A stretch of DNA of 64,000 nucleotides, from positions 1 to 64,000 of the forward strand of contig NZ_CP137637.1 of assembly GCF_036670015.1 (NCBI RefSeq), written 5' to 3'. The stretch comes from Niallia sp. XMNu-256. GTDB taxonomy: Bacteria > Bacillota > Bacilli > Bacillales > Cytobacillaceae. Positions within the stretch are counted from its first letter, which is position 1; the number at the start of each line of letters is the position of its first letter. The notes under the pieces were generated by a model that saw only the letters and a program-made list of their open reading frames with translations, ran no database searches and was not told the origin of the DNA. The translations under genes and the position numbers were made by a program. Positions 53,568-62,518 of this stretch are shown in pieces.

Positions 53568-54179
53568 TTACTTAATTATTGTCATAGAAGAACTAGAGGA
53601 TACATGACCACCGGAATACTCAAAACTATCAGTCCCCTTACCATCGATGGTTCCAGAAACTGAGACATTATTGTAATCTTTGAAAGTACCCTTAGAAAGT
53701 TTGATGTACTCGTCTAAACCGATCTGGACATTTCTCTCAGTGTATTTTGACGTAGAATAACTTTTTGGATTGAATGCCCAGGTAAGATTGATAGACTTAG
53801 TACCAGCAGGAGTTTTATCGCCAGTGCAATCTCCTTCTTCATCGCAAGTAAAATCAACTTTATATACTTCTACTGTTTGATTCACTTTGGCTGTACCTTT
53901 GTTAATGTCAAAAACCGCTTTGGATGCTGGTACTACAGCGCTGCCATAATAGTATTCGTCTGTTTCATAATTGTAGGTATGGTAATAGAGGATGTAAGAA
54001 TTCTTACCTTCATAGTTAGTAGAAAGGTCTACAGAGGTGTCGACAGTACCTTCTGAACCATAGAATGAAACATTTTGAAAAGAGCCTTTGTATACAGGGG
54101 AATTGCTTTGCGCCATTGCCGGCAGGGCCATAGTTAAAAGGAACACAACCGTTAGAAACAATACTTTCACTTTTTTCAT
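53568..54179 (-). CDS. secreted protein of unknown function (203 aa)
   Basis: A clear Sec signal peptide (KVLFLTVVFLLTMALPAMA with cleavage before QSNS). The mature part is beta-rich, polar and tyrosine-rich (ILYYHTYNYETDEYYYG), with two cysteines in DFTCDEEGDCTGD that could pair. No lipobox, anchor motif or membrane span is present. ATGGAGGTTTATA... gives a GGAGG site before the ATG. An exported or surface protein; no family recognised. It is the only secreted protein in the maintenance region. Confidence 0.8.
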   Translation of the reverse strand: MKKVKVLFLTVVFLLTMALPAMAQSNSPVYKGSFQNVSFYGSEGTVDTSVDLSTNYEGKNSYILYYHTYNYETDEYYYGSAVVPASKAVFDINKGTAKVNQTVEVYKVDFTCDEEGDCTGDKTPAGTKSINLTWAFNPKSYSTSKYTERNVQIGLDEYIKLSKGTFKDYNNVSVSGTIDGKGTDSFEYSGGHVSSSSSMTIIK

Positions 54180-54476
54180 TATAAACCTCCATTTTTTGGA
54201 AAATTAAACCATTGTCCTAATTGTACAATACGTCAAATAAAATGTACCTAAGTAAAGGTCGACAATTTTCACACTTTTGGGAAAAAGGTGGTGAATTTTG
54301 GATTTAAAAAATTTAATAATCAATTTAATATTCAATTAAAGTTGGCCTCTGTGACAAGGAAAAGGTATAACATAATGGTATATTTTGGAATTTGAAGATA
54401 TTAACATAAATGTAATATGGATAACGCATTCTTATTGTTTATAATGAAAGTAAAGGCATATTAGAGAGGGGATTTA
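54180..54476. other. promoter region, divergent
   Basis: AT-rich spacer between the secreted-protein gene and the paralogue remnant. No gene is seen. Confidence 0.4.
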
Positions 54477-54705
54477 ATGGATACTAGAAAGAATAAGTCA
54501 TCAGTACCTCACGTAGACGAAAACCCAAAAAATACTTATGAAACTAACAGTGATGAAAAGTACCTGAGCATAAAGAAAGAATAACTGAAAATAAAGAAAT
54601 AATAGAGAAAAATCGTAAAATTTTACGAAAATAATAAAGTTACCCAATCTCTTAATTTAGTGATCGTTTTGGAAAATAGGAACAGAATAAGCATCTCTTC
54701 TTTTC
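54477..54705 (+). pseudogene. decayed paralogue of the 22.2-kb coiled-coil protein
   Basis: AGAGAGGGGATTTA precedes ATGGATACTAGAAAG. The start MDTRKNKSSVPHVDENPKN aligns with the gene at 22225-22488. The frame stops after SIKKE (54582). Another frame continues EHKERITENKEIIEKNRKIL, then two stops. DNA similarity runs on to about 54705 (TTAATTTAGTGATCGTTTTG). It shows what the intact start of the family looked like (ATG, strong ribosome site). Confidence 0.7.
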
Positions 54706-54781
54706 CAAAGGAGAGCATTTTTTCATTTCTTCGTACTTTTTATATTCCATAATAGTCGTCGTTTGTATGAAGAAAAAAAAG

Positions 54782-54818
54782 AGCCCAATTTCTCAATTTT
54801 AATGTGAGGAATTGGGCT
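54782..54818. terminator. terminator of the Rep-like gene
   Basis: AGCCCAATTTCTCA-ATTTTAATG-TGAGGAATTGGGCT, a 14-bp stem with one mismatch flanked by A and T runs, 53 bp past the stop of the reverse-strand Rep-like gene. Confidence 0.75.
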
Positions 54819-54871
54819 TTTTAGTATTAAAATTTTCTTAGCGTTGATGGTACCCCTAATAGGTAATTTGC

Positions 54872-56731
54872 TTACAACCTTGTTAAGGCTTTTTCTTTTA
54901 GCCAATTAAGCATTTTTACGTCATTCTTATTGTTCTGGCGTTTATTTTCTTTCCTTAAGTAACGGGAGAGGGTGGTATGAGCAACGCCAATTTCTTCAGC
55001 TGCTCGTCTGATACTCATATCTAAATGCTTAATCATGTCATTCATCGATTCTGGGGAAAGTTTAATTTCCTCTATTTCATCCAGATTAAAAGCCTGCTGC
55101 TCAACTTGATGAGTGCTTAATTCTTTATCTAGTTTTTCAGTACGTTTATTTTGACTTTTTCCTAAAATCTGTGTCTCTACAGTGGCAGCTGATTCGACTA
55201 TTGTAGACCTTAAGCTATTAGGTAATAATGCTTTTTCCGTTCTGAATAAAGTATCCCCAACACTTTTATGCTGTATTTTTTCTAAAAGTGTTTGATCAAG
55301 TATCGCTTGGGTAGAGAGATCTACACTATTTTTGTATCCTTCAAGTAAGCTATCTGTTGGATAAATAATAATACTATAGTTAATCCAGTCCTTATACCAA
55401 CCCTTTTTTCCTACAACAGACTCATCAAAGGATTCTTTGTATTCCCAAGCCTTTATTACTTCATCAGCTATAAAATCATCTAAGACATTTTCTAATTTAT
55501 CCTTTTTGTCACTCCAGTTATACCTTATGGATATATCCATTTCTTTTAATAACGTAGAGATTTTAAATGGCTGAGTCAATTTTGACTTGTGCCTTATTCT
55601 CATTTTCCACTGACGGTCAATATAACGTAATAGACGTTTATGTTCTTTTTGTGTTTGATGGCTGTATTGAAAAACCTTAATATGTAACAATCCGATCATT
55701 TGACTGGAAGCATTGATTAAAGGGGTAAGAATGTCTGTTGGTTTAATTTGTAATGCATATATCCCTTGTGCTTCTCCAGTATTTTTATCATAGGCTACAC
55801 GTATGGCCCCGATATCAAACATTCGCTTGAAATCTTGAAAGTCATATTGTTTATCTTCATGAGTAATCACTTTCCCTTCACTTAAAGACACCCACATGCT
55901 TGATAAAGCGACAACCCTTTTCATGATATTAAAACGATCGCGTTCCCTAATTATTAACCCTTTGGAACCCATATGTTCTTCAGAGTCTTGTGCTCTTAAC
56001 CGTAAAGCGTCATTGCTATGAAATTCAATATATCCCTCGTTATTTTTAGGAGAAACCAGCCATAAATAGGTGATTAAATCGAATAAATCAGCTGTCCATT
56101 CATCTAATGAATTATAAGCCGAATCAACCAACTTCAGCCAAAGGTCCTCTTGATCCTGCTTGAGTAATATATTTGTTGTTTGATTGGGACGGAGTTCGGC
56201 CATTCCTCTAAAGTTGCCTCTGTTGTCAATTAAATCAGCAGCCAATTGCCCCGCACCTCTTTCTTTAAATTCTTTCCTTTTCGCTACGATATTCCGAATC
56301 ATATGGTAGTCATTGTCCATGCTGGTATATAAGTAGTCCTGTTCTATGGTTTGATCAATCGTTTTTTCATTCAAACTCAGATTTATCTCTTGAGGAAACT
56401 CATTGTATAAAAAGCTTGATATGTTCGCTTTAATATTTTCTGAATATCTTAGAACTGCGTCTTTAACCATATATTTAGTAATATGATTTTGAAAATATAA
56501 ACCTTCAGTAAAGAAGTAATATAATGCCTTGAAACTAGGACTCATATCGTTTGGAGGATATTGATTCTTAACTTCAGTCTCTGTCATTTGATAGGCTTCT
56601 TTGTACCATTTGTTTAAAATATTTGGATATTCCTCATAAAGACATTTAGTTTCCTCAAATATAGCTATCTTTAATAAGTGATATGGCAAAATTAATTGAT
56701 CATCAATTTCTAAATAGTTGTTTGTAATCAA
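54872..56731 (-). CDS. large plasmid protein with C-terminal HTH, possible replication initiator
   Basis: A 619-aa soluble protein. The TTG start lies behind AAGGAGGTCTATAT. The middle (about 370-475) contains YIDRQWKMRIRHKSKLTQPF and LKEMDISIRYNWSDKKDKLE, the look of winged-helix Rep proteins. The C-terminus has an HTH, MSIRRAAEEIGVAHTTLSRY. It sits divergently from the primase gene, with the iterons between them and a ribbon-helix-helix gene just upstream on its own strand. I cannot name a family. Initiator or copy-control protein is inferred from position. Confidence 0.55.
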   Translation of the reverse strand: MITNNYLEIDDQLILPYHLLKIAIFEETKCLYEEYPNILNKWYKEAYQMTETEVKNQYPPNDMSPSFKALYYFFTEGLYFQNHITKYMVKDAVLRYSENIKANISSFLYNEFPQEINLSLNEKTIDQTIEQDYLYTSMDNDYHMIRNIVAKRKEFKERGAGQLAADLIDNRGNFRGMAELRPNQTTNILLKQDQEDLWLKLVDSAYNSLDEWTADLFDLITYLWLVSPKNNEGYIEFHSNDALRLRAQDSEEHMGSKGLIIRERDRFNIMKRVVALSSMWVSLSEGKVITHEDKQYDFQDFKRMFDIGAIRVAYDKNTGEAQGIYALQIKPTDILTPLINASSQMIGLLHIKVFQYSHQTQKEHKRLLRYIDRQWKMRIRHKSKLTQPFKISTLLKEMDISIRYNWSDKKDKLENVLDDFIADEVIKAWEYKESFDESVVGKKGWYKDWINYSIIIYPTDSLLEGYKNSVDLSTQAILDQTLLEKIQHKSVGDTLFRTEKALLPNSLRSTIVESAATVETQILGKSQNKRTEKLDKELSTHQVEQQAFNLDEIEEIKLSPESMNDMIKHLDMSIRRAAEEIGVAHTTLSRYLRKENKRQNNKNDVKMLNWLKEKALTRL

Positions 56732-56763
56732 ATATAGACCTCCTTACCTTTTGACATTTGTTA

Positions 56764-56934
56764 TTAGTGGCTAGAAGGGGGTGTAGGGTTATGTTTTTTG
56801 ATTAAATCTTGGACAGCTTCATCTAGCAAACGAGACATAGGGATACGTGTATCATTAGAAAGTTCTTTTAGTTTTTTTAGTAAATATGTATCCAGGGTGT
56901 TTCCGATTCTTGTTCTAGTTTTTAAATCGCTCAT
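56764..56934 (-). CDS. ribbon-helix-helix protein (56 aa), possible copy-number repressor
   Basis: The ATG at 56934 follows AAGGAGCAGTGAA. The 56 residues read KTRTRIGNTLDTYLLKKLKE, then TRIPMSRLLDEAVQDLIKKH, the beta-strand plus two-helix pattern of Arc/CopG-type regulators. It ends 32 bp before the large Rep-like gene and lies beside the iterons. CopG-like proteins often hold down rep expression on plasmids, so that role is likely here. The rest of the protein is a short proline-rich tail. Confidence 0.75.
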   Translation of the reverse strand: MSDLKTRTRIGNTLDTYLLKKLKELSNDTRIPMSRLLDEAVQDLIKKHNPTPPSSH

Positions 56935-57001
56935 TTCACTGCTCCTTATGAAATTCTATACATCAACTTATATAAGTTTATAGTAATCTATTTAAATTTA
57001 A

Positions 57002-57410
57002 AATGCACCACATAAATTTGCACCACTACGTCCAACCTGTATGAAAATAATGCACCATAACCATATTTCGTCCAAGCTGTGTGGAAAATATTAAATATGT
57101 TACACGGGTAAATAAGATTCCGTCCAAACCGTGTGGAATAAAACATTGATTTATCAACGTTAAAAAAGATATTTTGAAACACTTCCCTTAAATGCACCAC
57201 AAATTCGCACAATCTCGTCCAACCCGTGTACCAAATGTGCACCATGAAATTGCACCACTACGTCCAACCTGTGTACCATAAATGCACCAATAGGCGGTAA
57301 AAAAAACAGAGAAGGTGAGGATCTACGAGAACTTGTAGAATATTGACCTTCCCGGGGAAAGTGGTGCAGTTTCATGTGATTCGGTGCATTTTTACGTCCA
57401 ACCTGTGTAA
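57002..57410. repeat. iteron array, candidate replication origin
   Basis: Six direct copies of a 16-bp repeat CGTCCAAnCYGTGTnn start at 57029, 57069, 57121, 57216, 57261 and 57395 (the first has GTAT for GTGT). Interspersed are many copies of TGCACCA in both orientations (57004, 57018, 57051, 57193, 57238, 57251, 57283 and as TGGTGCA at 57362 and 57474, outside the array). Spacing is roughly 40, 52, 95, 45 and 134 bp. This is the look of Rep-binding iterons in a theta origin, between the two rep-type genes. Confidence 0.8.
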
Positions 57411-57436
57411 CAAAAAAAATCAAAAATTTTTTTAAA

Positions 57437-57474
57437 ACCCTTGTGGCCCAAAGCCTCAAGGGTCTTTTTTTTTT
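57437..57474 (+). terminator. terminator/attenuator in the primase leader
   Basis: ACCCTTGTGGC-CCAAA-GCCTCAAGGGT is an 11-bp stem with one mismatch, followed by ten T's, 112 bp before the primase start. Placed there, it may attenuate rep transcription or end a transcript from the iteron region. Confidence 0.7.
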
Positions 57475-57585
57475 GGTGCATTTTCTCTTAAAGAGCACAC
57501 TTTTACAAAAAGTGAGTTCGTTATAATTACTTTTTAGAGAATAAGGTCGGAATAACAAGAATGGTTAAAGCTAAGAAGGTGAAAA

Positions 57586-59139
57586 ATGGTCATGGCGGCA
57601 GCAATTAAAAATGCAACAGGTGAAGCTATCTCAACAGTAGAAATTATGCAATTTATGACGCATAATAGTTTACTTTTATACAAGAAAAAGGGATCTCTTG
57701 TTTCTCTTGATAGAGTAGCAGCTTATGAGGAAAAAGAGAAACATAATCCATTTCAAAAGGGTGTCGTATTTGTTACTCCATCTAAAGCCAATCTTGTCGA
57801 AGGGAAGGGTTACATTGTTACATCTTATGAAACTCTTCAAGAAAAAGGGCAAGCATTATCGCATTGGACACCTAATACCTTTCGAGGTGGTACATACTAC
57901 AACTTTCAAAAAAGAATCATTAAGGGTCATACGCGAGATAATTTAAAGCAAATTAATGTATTAGGGTTTGATATCGATACGAAAGAAATTGACCTTTATG
58001 CTCTATATTTGGGTTGCGAAGAATTAGGATTACCACGACCTAATTTATTGTTGGAAACTCCTAAGGGATTTCAGTTTTTCTATGTACTCGAAACACCTTT
58101 TTTTATACATAAAAATCAAGACTACAAGTCTTTAAGAGTAGCTGAACGCTTACACGAAAATGTACGTAAAGCATTATCAACATATGTTCCAGTAGACACA
58201 AATTGTGCACCATTTGGATTTTATAGGATACCAAGGGAAGATAATGTTTTAGACTTCTATAGTGAGCCTGCTAGCACTGAGGAACTTCTGTCTTGGTCAA
58301 TAAACTTTGAAAGGCAAGAAAAGCGTTCTTTTTTACGTGTAGTGTACAGTAAAGATCAACCAAACCTCGATTTAACGGCATCCGATTGGTACCGTACGCT
58401 TATATGTTCAACCAACATTGATAAAGGTCATCATAGTGCTAGTCGTAATAATGCTTTAATGACATTAGCGCTTGCAAATTATGCAAGTGGACGATCAATG
58501 GAGGAAGCATACGATGAACTGGATCAATTTAATAGTAATTTGTTTAATCCTTTGAGTAAAAGTGAGTTTGAACGTACGTTGAAAAGCGCTTATTCCGGAA
58601 AATATAAGGGTGTAAAACGTTCTTATGTTGAAGGATTATTGGAAACCTGGACGGATGGAGAAGTACAATTTTCTGGAAGAGAAGGTTGGTACAAGTTTAA
58701 AAAGCCACGCGAGGAACGTGTACGCTCTCACTACGAAGAACGTGAAGCTGATATTATTGCTTATTTAGAAAAATATACAAACCAAGAATCAGCTTATTTA
58801 GAGGGGTCACTTAGATCACTTGCTGAAACCTTCGGAATGGCCGTTTCTACTCTCAAAGAGGTTTTAAAACGCTCGAACAAGATCATTAAGCGAACTATTG
58901 GCCGTGGACGTGCAGCAGTAACAAAAGTAGCCAGTCGAAACATGCTATTTAAAAGATTACTATATTTACGTAAAAACAGGATAAAACAGGCGCAATTAAC
59001 ATTTGCTGAGCTATTATCTGAGTTGAATGGATTATTCCAAACACTTGAAATACCGTCGTTAGAAAAAGAGCTTATCCTTAATGAAATAGATTTATTATTT
59101 AGCCAGGGGAAGTCTCCGCCTGACAAATTAATTAGTTAA
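57586..59139 (+). CDS. primase-type plasmid replication protein
   Basis: A 517-aa protein. Residues 60-235 resemble an archaeo-eukaryotic-type primase domain, with the acidic motif VLGFDIDTKEID (about 125-136) and the core NLLLETPKGFQFFYVLE. The region about 265-350 (STNIDKGHHSASRNNALMTL and the helices after it) matches primase C-terminal (PriCT-type) domains. The last 120 residues are helical and basic with a possible HTH (LAETFGMAVSTLKEVLKRS). GAAGGTGAAAA precedes the ATG. Iterons lie upstream, so it probably starts or primes replication of the plasmid. Confidence 0.75.
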   Translation: MVMAAAIKNATGEAISTVEIMQFMTHNSLLLYKKKGSLVSLDRVAAYEEKEKHNPFQKGVVFVTPSKANLVEGKGYIVTSYETLQEKGQALSHWTPNTFRGGTYYNFQKRIIKGHTRDNLKQINVLGFDIDTKEIDLYALYLGCEELGLPRPNLLLETPKGFQFFYVLETPFFIHKNQDYKSLRVAERLHENVRKALSTYVPVDTNCAPFGFYRIPREDNVLDFYSEPASTEELLSWSINFERQEKRSFLRVVYSKDQPNLDLTASDWYRTLICSTNIDKGHHSASRNNALMTLALANYASGRSMEEAYDELDQFNSNLFNPLSKSEFERTLKSAYSGKYKGVKRSYVEGLLETWTDGEVQFSGREGWYKFKKPREERVRSHYEEREADIIAYLEKYTNQESAYLEGSLRSLAETFGMAVSTLKEVLKRSNKIIKRTIGRGRAAVTKVASRNMLFKRLLYLRKNRIKQAQLTFAELLSELNGLFQTLEIPSLEKELILNEIDLLFSQGKSPPDKLIS

Positions 59140-59521
59140 AAATTAATAAGCCAGTCTGCCAATACATATCTTAATTCTCCTTGTGTCTGTTCTTTGTGTT
59201 TATAATTATTATTATTTAGATATTCTTTACTGGAGTTTGATTTAATTATTAAGTAAATGTTTTATTAGTCATTTTACATTTAAAAGATCTTATTTAATTT
59301 CTTAGTAACAACAGAGAATGTAGGTATTTTCTAATAATTCTGATTAAAAAGTTATAGGAACGCTAGTTCTATATTTCAGGTATAAAGAACCTTGTAAACA
59401 ATTTCCATAATGATTATTATGGGGTTATATAATGTGTTTGGATATATGTTTAGTTATGTGTTTTACCTTGTTTATCACCACCCATATTAAAACACAAATA
59501 TTTTTCCGTTAAACGTAGACC
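59140..59521. other. non-coding after the primase gene
   Basis: AT-rich with no gene. GAACGCTAGTTC (59358-59369) is the same 12-mer found before the integrase remnant at 20024, and is LexA-box-like. No terminator for the primase gene is obvious. Confidence 0.4.
59358..59369. promoter_or_regulatory. GAACGCTAGTTC palindrome (LexA-box-like)
   Basis: An identical 12-mer to 20024-20035 (GAAC-GCTA-GTTC), within TTATA(G/T)GAACGCTAGTTCTA at both places. No gene start follows closely, so it may be a fossil promoter. Confidence 0.35.
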
Positions 59522-59580
59522 GGTCCTCCAGAAGAATCACGGAATGGTGGAGAGTTATTCCGTGATTCTTCTGGAGGACC
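59522..59580. repeat. perfect 24-bp inverted repeat, candidate oriT or other structured origin
   Basis: The arms 59522-59545 and 59557-59580 are perfectly complementary (starting GGTCCTCCAGAAGAATCACG), around an 11-base loop GGTGGAGAGTT. No T run follows, so it is not a normal terminator. It lies between replication and transfer genes, just before a cytosine-free tract. Confidence 0.7.
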
Positions 59581-59613
59581 TAAGATAAATAACCCACTTA
59601 CCTGGATATAAAC

Positions 59614-59779
59614 TGATATGTAGTGGTAGGGGGTGGTGGTGTGTAGTTAGTTTGTGTGTAGTGAGTTAGGTAGAGAGATAGTAGAGTGTTAGTGTGTGAG
59701 TAAGTAGGTATGTAGGTATGTAGGTAGGTAGGTAGGTAGGTATAGAGAGTATGAGTAAGTGTAAGTGATTTAGTGAGTT
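59614..59779 (+). repeat. 166-nt tract without cytosine, GTAG/GTAT short repeats
   Basis: From 59614 to 59779 the + strand contains no C. It includes GGTAGGGGGTGGTGG and a run of TAGG/TATG units (about 59704-59741). It is extreme strand asymmetry, followed directly by the transfer operon. It could stay single-stranded, form G-rich structures, or be a nick-adjacent or entry region. Confidence 0.8.
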
Positions 59780-59898
59780 CAAGGACAAGTTCAAGTGCGG
59801 TAGTTCAAGGGATCAGGTGAAAGTTTAAGGTTGTGTGTAGTTTTTAAATGAGAATTTTGATAGTAATTGAGAACTTGTAAGAAGGAGGAGAAGGGTGT

Positions 59899-62502
59899 TT
59901 GAGGTTCCATTTGTTGCCGTTTTTAATTTCGAAAGAGGGAAAAGTGTATGAGTTAAAGACAACGATGGATGCTAAGATTTTATATTTTAAAGATGAGACG
60001 TCTTGGGTTACTACGCTCAGTTTTTTAACTCGTCCTTGGTATAGACGATTGTTTAAACGTGAGTGGATTAGCTGGGAAATTGTTGCAACGAAGGATGACA
60101 TTCGGTATTTTGTATGGGTTCCAGATGTACAAGCAGGTAAAGCTTTTATGAGTAAGTTTTATGCTGAACATCCAGATGTTGAGATTGTGGAAGTGGAAGA
60201 TCGGGTTATTGATTTCTCTCGAAACCATGCTGGGACTAAGTTATATACAGAAAGTCATTGGACAATTCCTATTAAAACTTATCATAACGAAGTAGTAGAT
60301 ACGCAAGCTGAATTGATTGAGTTTCTAGAGGGATTAGAGGGTGAACAAGAGATTCATATGCAATTTCTCATTGAACCTGCTTATCGAACTGAAAAAAGCT
60401 TTAGAGGAATTGTTCGGCAGTTTCATAAAGAGGGAGAAGCTGATGAATCCCTAGAAAAAGATAATGAACTTTATTTATCGGCAATTGAGGGAAAATCAAC
60501 GCGAATACTTTCTAGATTGGGTATTAAGGTTGTGGCTTTTGGTAGAGATCAGAAAGACGCTAGGGACTTGATAAAGGCTGCCAAAGGATCTATTGGTACA
60601 TTTTCTAGTGGACGTTTGAATCAATTAAAGGGTCGTGAGTGGTGGTGGTTTCGAACAATTCGACCATTGTTTCGCTGGGAATATAAAAATCGTATTTTTC
60701 CGATAGAACGGATGAAAAAAAGAGTCATTTTAGGGTCAGAGGAAATGGCGGCCATCATGAGGCTTCCAAGTGAAAGAGTTCAAACCAATAAATTGAATCG
60801 ACTTAAAATGAGATCGACTCCATTACCAAAAGAATTAAAAGGTGCCACATTTAATTCAGGTTTAGCTATTACTCTAGGGGAACATTCTTATCACGGTAAG
60901 AAAAATAATGTTTTATTCGATCTTGCTACTTTGAGGTATCATGCAGCTTTTATGGGGATGTCAGGGATGGGTAAATCTACTGCTATGTATAATTTAGTAG
61001 AGGATTTAGTTAGTCTTGAAGGTGCTGGAACGCTTATTGGAGGAACCATTATTGATCCACATGGTGACCTATGCCAGGATATTGCAGCAAGAATACCACC
61101 TGAGAAGCAACACCTTGTTCGTTATATTAAGTTTTCGGAAGGTGAGATTCCGTTTAATGTTTATGATGTTGATTTTGTGTCTGCAGAAGATAAGATTGCT
61201 CAAACCGTTGCGGATGTTTTAAAAAGAACATGGAAGGACTTTTGGGGTCCTAACATTGACGATAATTTTTTAAATGGGGGAATTGTTTTACAACGATTAG
61301 GAGAAGCAAGTCTTCCCAATTTGCAGAGATTATTAAGTGATCCAGATTATCGTGATGATATACTTTCTCGATTAAATCGAAGTGATCCTATTGAAAACGA
61401 TTTGTATTTATATTTTGCCAATTTACATGGGCTTCATGATCGTGAGTTACAATTAAAAACGAATTCTACTTTAAATAAATTAAGAAAAATTACCTTGTCT
61501 GGTGTTTTAGGAAAAATTCTTCGAGCAAAAACAAATGGTTTGAGATTTCGAGAAAGCATGGATCAAGGCATGATTAATCTACTTGATTTATCGGAATTAA
61601 CAAGCGATGAGAAGAAATTGATTGGTTCTATGTGTTTGACATTTGCTGAATTGGCAGGAAAGAGTCGGGCCGATATACCAGCTATTGAACGAGATAAGTT
61701 GCCTTATCATTTTGTCATGGTGGATGAAGCTCCTACTTTAATGGAACACAGTACAGATGCTATTGAGTCTTTTGCTTCTGAGTTAAGGAAGTACAAGGTC
61801 TCCATTATATTAGGGATGCAAGGAATTAAAGATCAATTACCAAGGGAAGTCGCGTCAGCAATTTTCCGAAACTTCGGAACTCTTGTTTCATTCCGGTTAG
61901 GGGAGCCGGATGATGCCCAGTATGTTCATCGTTCGATGAATTCCGAGGTTATAAAAGAATCTGATTATTTACAGATAGAGCCTTATCATGCATATATGAG
62001 GATGCAGGTTGGAAATGAGCGAACACACCCATTTTTAGTTCGTATGAAGCCTCCAGGGCCGGCTTATTATCAAGATTCTATACTTGAGATAAAGACGCGT
62101 ACAATTTCAGAAGCAATGGAAATTGAAAATAAAGTATTAGAAAAAATGAATGACCAACAGATAGTTCAAGAAAAAGAGCATGAAACAAATAATGATTCTA
62201 TGTTTAAAGAAAACAATGAATTTATAGAAGATCAGGTACAATTTCATCAAGATAAATCTGATCCTCAAGATATTGCTGAAATAGATGTTAGTAATAAAGA
62301 GAAGAATCAAAATGAAACTTTGGATATATTAAATGCTTACGATCAGTTGGAACTAGAAAATGAAATAAAACAATCGAAGCTAGAATTGGACAATCATGAA
62401 TTGACTGAATCTTTAGTTAGACAAATAAATGTTCGAGAAGAGGTGAAAAAGGATGATAAAATGGATAAAAAAGAAGCTAGTCTTGAAGACGCGCTGTTTT
62501 GA
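59899..62502 (+). CDS. VirD4/HerA-like transfer ATPase
   Basis: An 867-aa ATPase with Walker A GMSGMGKSTAMY (about 353-364), the family's IIDPHGDLCQDIA strand, Walker B HFVMVDEAPTLME (about 604-616) and the arginine-finger region GMQGIKDQLPREVA. It matches HerA/DUF87-type and VirD4/TraD-type proteins that pump DNA in conjugation. The C-terminal 130 residues are acidic, low-complexity and coiled. The start is uncertain: TTG at 59899 is near AAGGAGGAG, while an in-frame GTG at 59944 follows AGAGGGAAAA. It heads the second transfer operon. Confidence 0.8.
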   Translation: MRFHLLPFLISKEGKVYELKTTMDAKILYFKDETSWVTTLSFLTRPWYRRLFKREWISWEIVATKDDIRYFVWVPDVQAGKAFMSKFYAEHPDVEIVEVEDRVIDFSRNHAGTKLYTESHWTIPIKTYHNEVVDTQAELIEFLEGLEGEQEIHMQFLIEPAYRTEKSFRGIVRQFHKEGEADESLEKDNELYLSAIEGKSTRILSRLGIKVVAFGRDQKDARDLIKAAKGSIGTFSSGRLNQLKGREWWWFRTIRPLFRWEYKNRIFPIERMKKRVILGSEEMAAIMRLPSERVQTNKLNRLKMRSTPLPKELKGATFNSGLAITLGEHSYHGKKNNVLFDLATLRYHAAFMGMSGMGKSTAMYNLVEDLVSLEGAGTLIGGTIIDPHGDLCQDIAARIPPEKQHLVRYIKFSEGEIPFNVYDVDFVSAEDKIAQTVADVLKRTWKDFWGPNIDDNFLNGGIVLQRLGEASLPNLQRLLSDPDYRDDILSRLNRSDPIENDLYLYFANLHGLHDRELQLKTNSTLNKLRKITLSGVLGKILRAKTNGLRFRESMDQGMINLLDLSELTSDEKKLIGSMCLTFAELAGKSRADIPAIERDKLPYHFVMVDEAPTLMEHSTDAIESFASELRKYKVSIILGMQGIKDQLPREVASAIFRNFGTLVSFRLGEPDDAQYVHRSMNSEVIKESDYLQIEPYHAYMRMQVGNERTHPFLVRMKPPGPAYYQDSILEIKTRTISEAMEIENKVLEKMNDQQIVQEKEHETNNDSMFKENNEFIEDQVQFHQDKSDPQDIAEIDVSNKEKNQNETLDILNAYDQLELENEIKQSKLELDNHELTESLVRQINVREEVKKDDKMDKKEASLEDALF

Positions 62503-62518
62503 ATGTAGGGGGATTTAG

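Noticed and set aside
56798-56983. 61-codon + strand frame rich in Ser and Phe
   Set aside because: It is the antisense of the ribbon-helix-helix gene on the other strand, which has a good ribosome site and a clear fold.
57160-57558. 132-codon reverse frame across the iterons
   Set aside because: It covers repeated iterons and a terminator, has no ribosome site, and its residues follow the repeats rather than a protein pattern.
59700-59745. TAGG/TATG repeats considered as a CRISPR-like or satellite array
   Set aside because: No spacers and no fixed long repeat; it is simple-sequence DNA inside the C-free tract.
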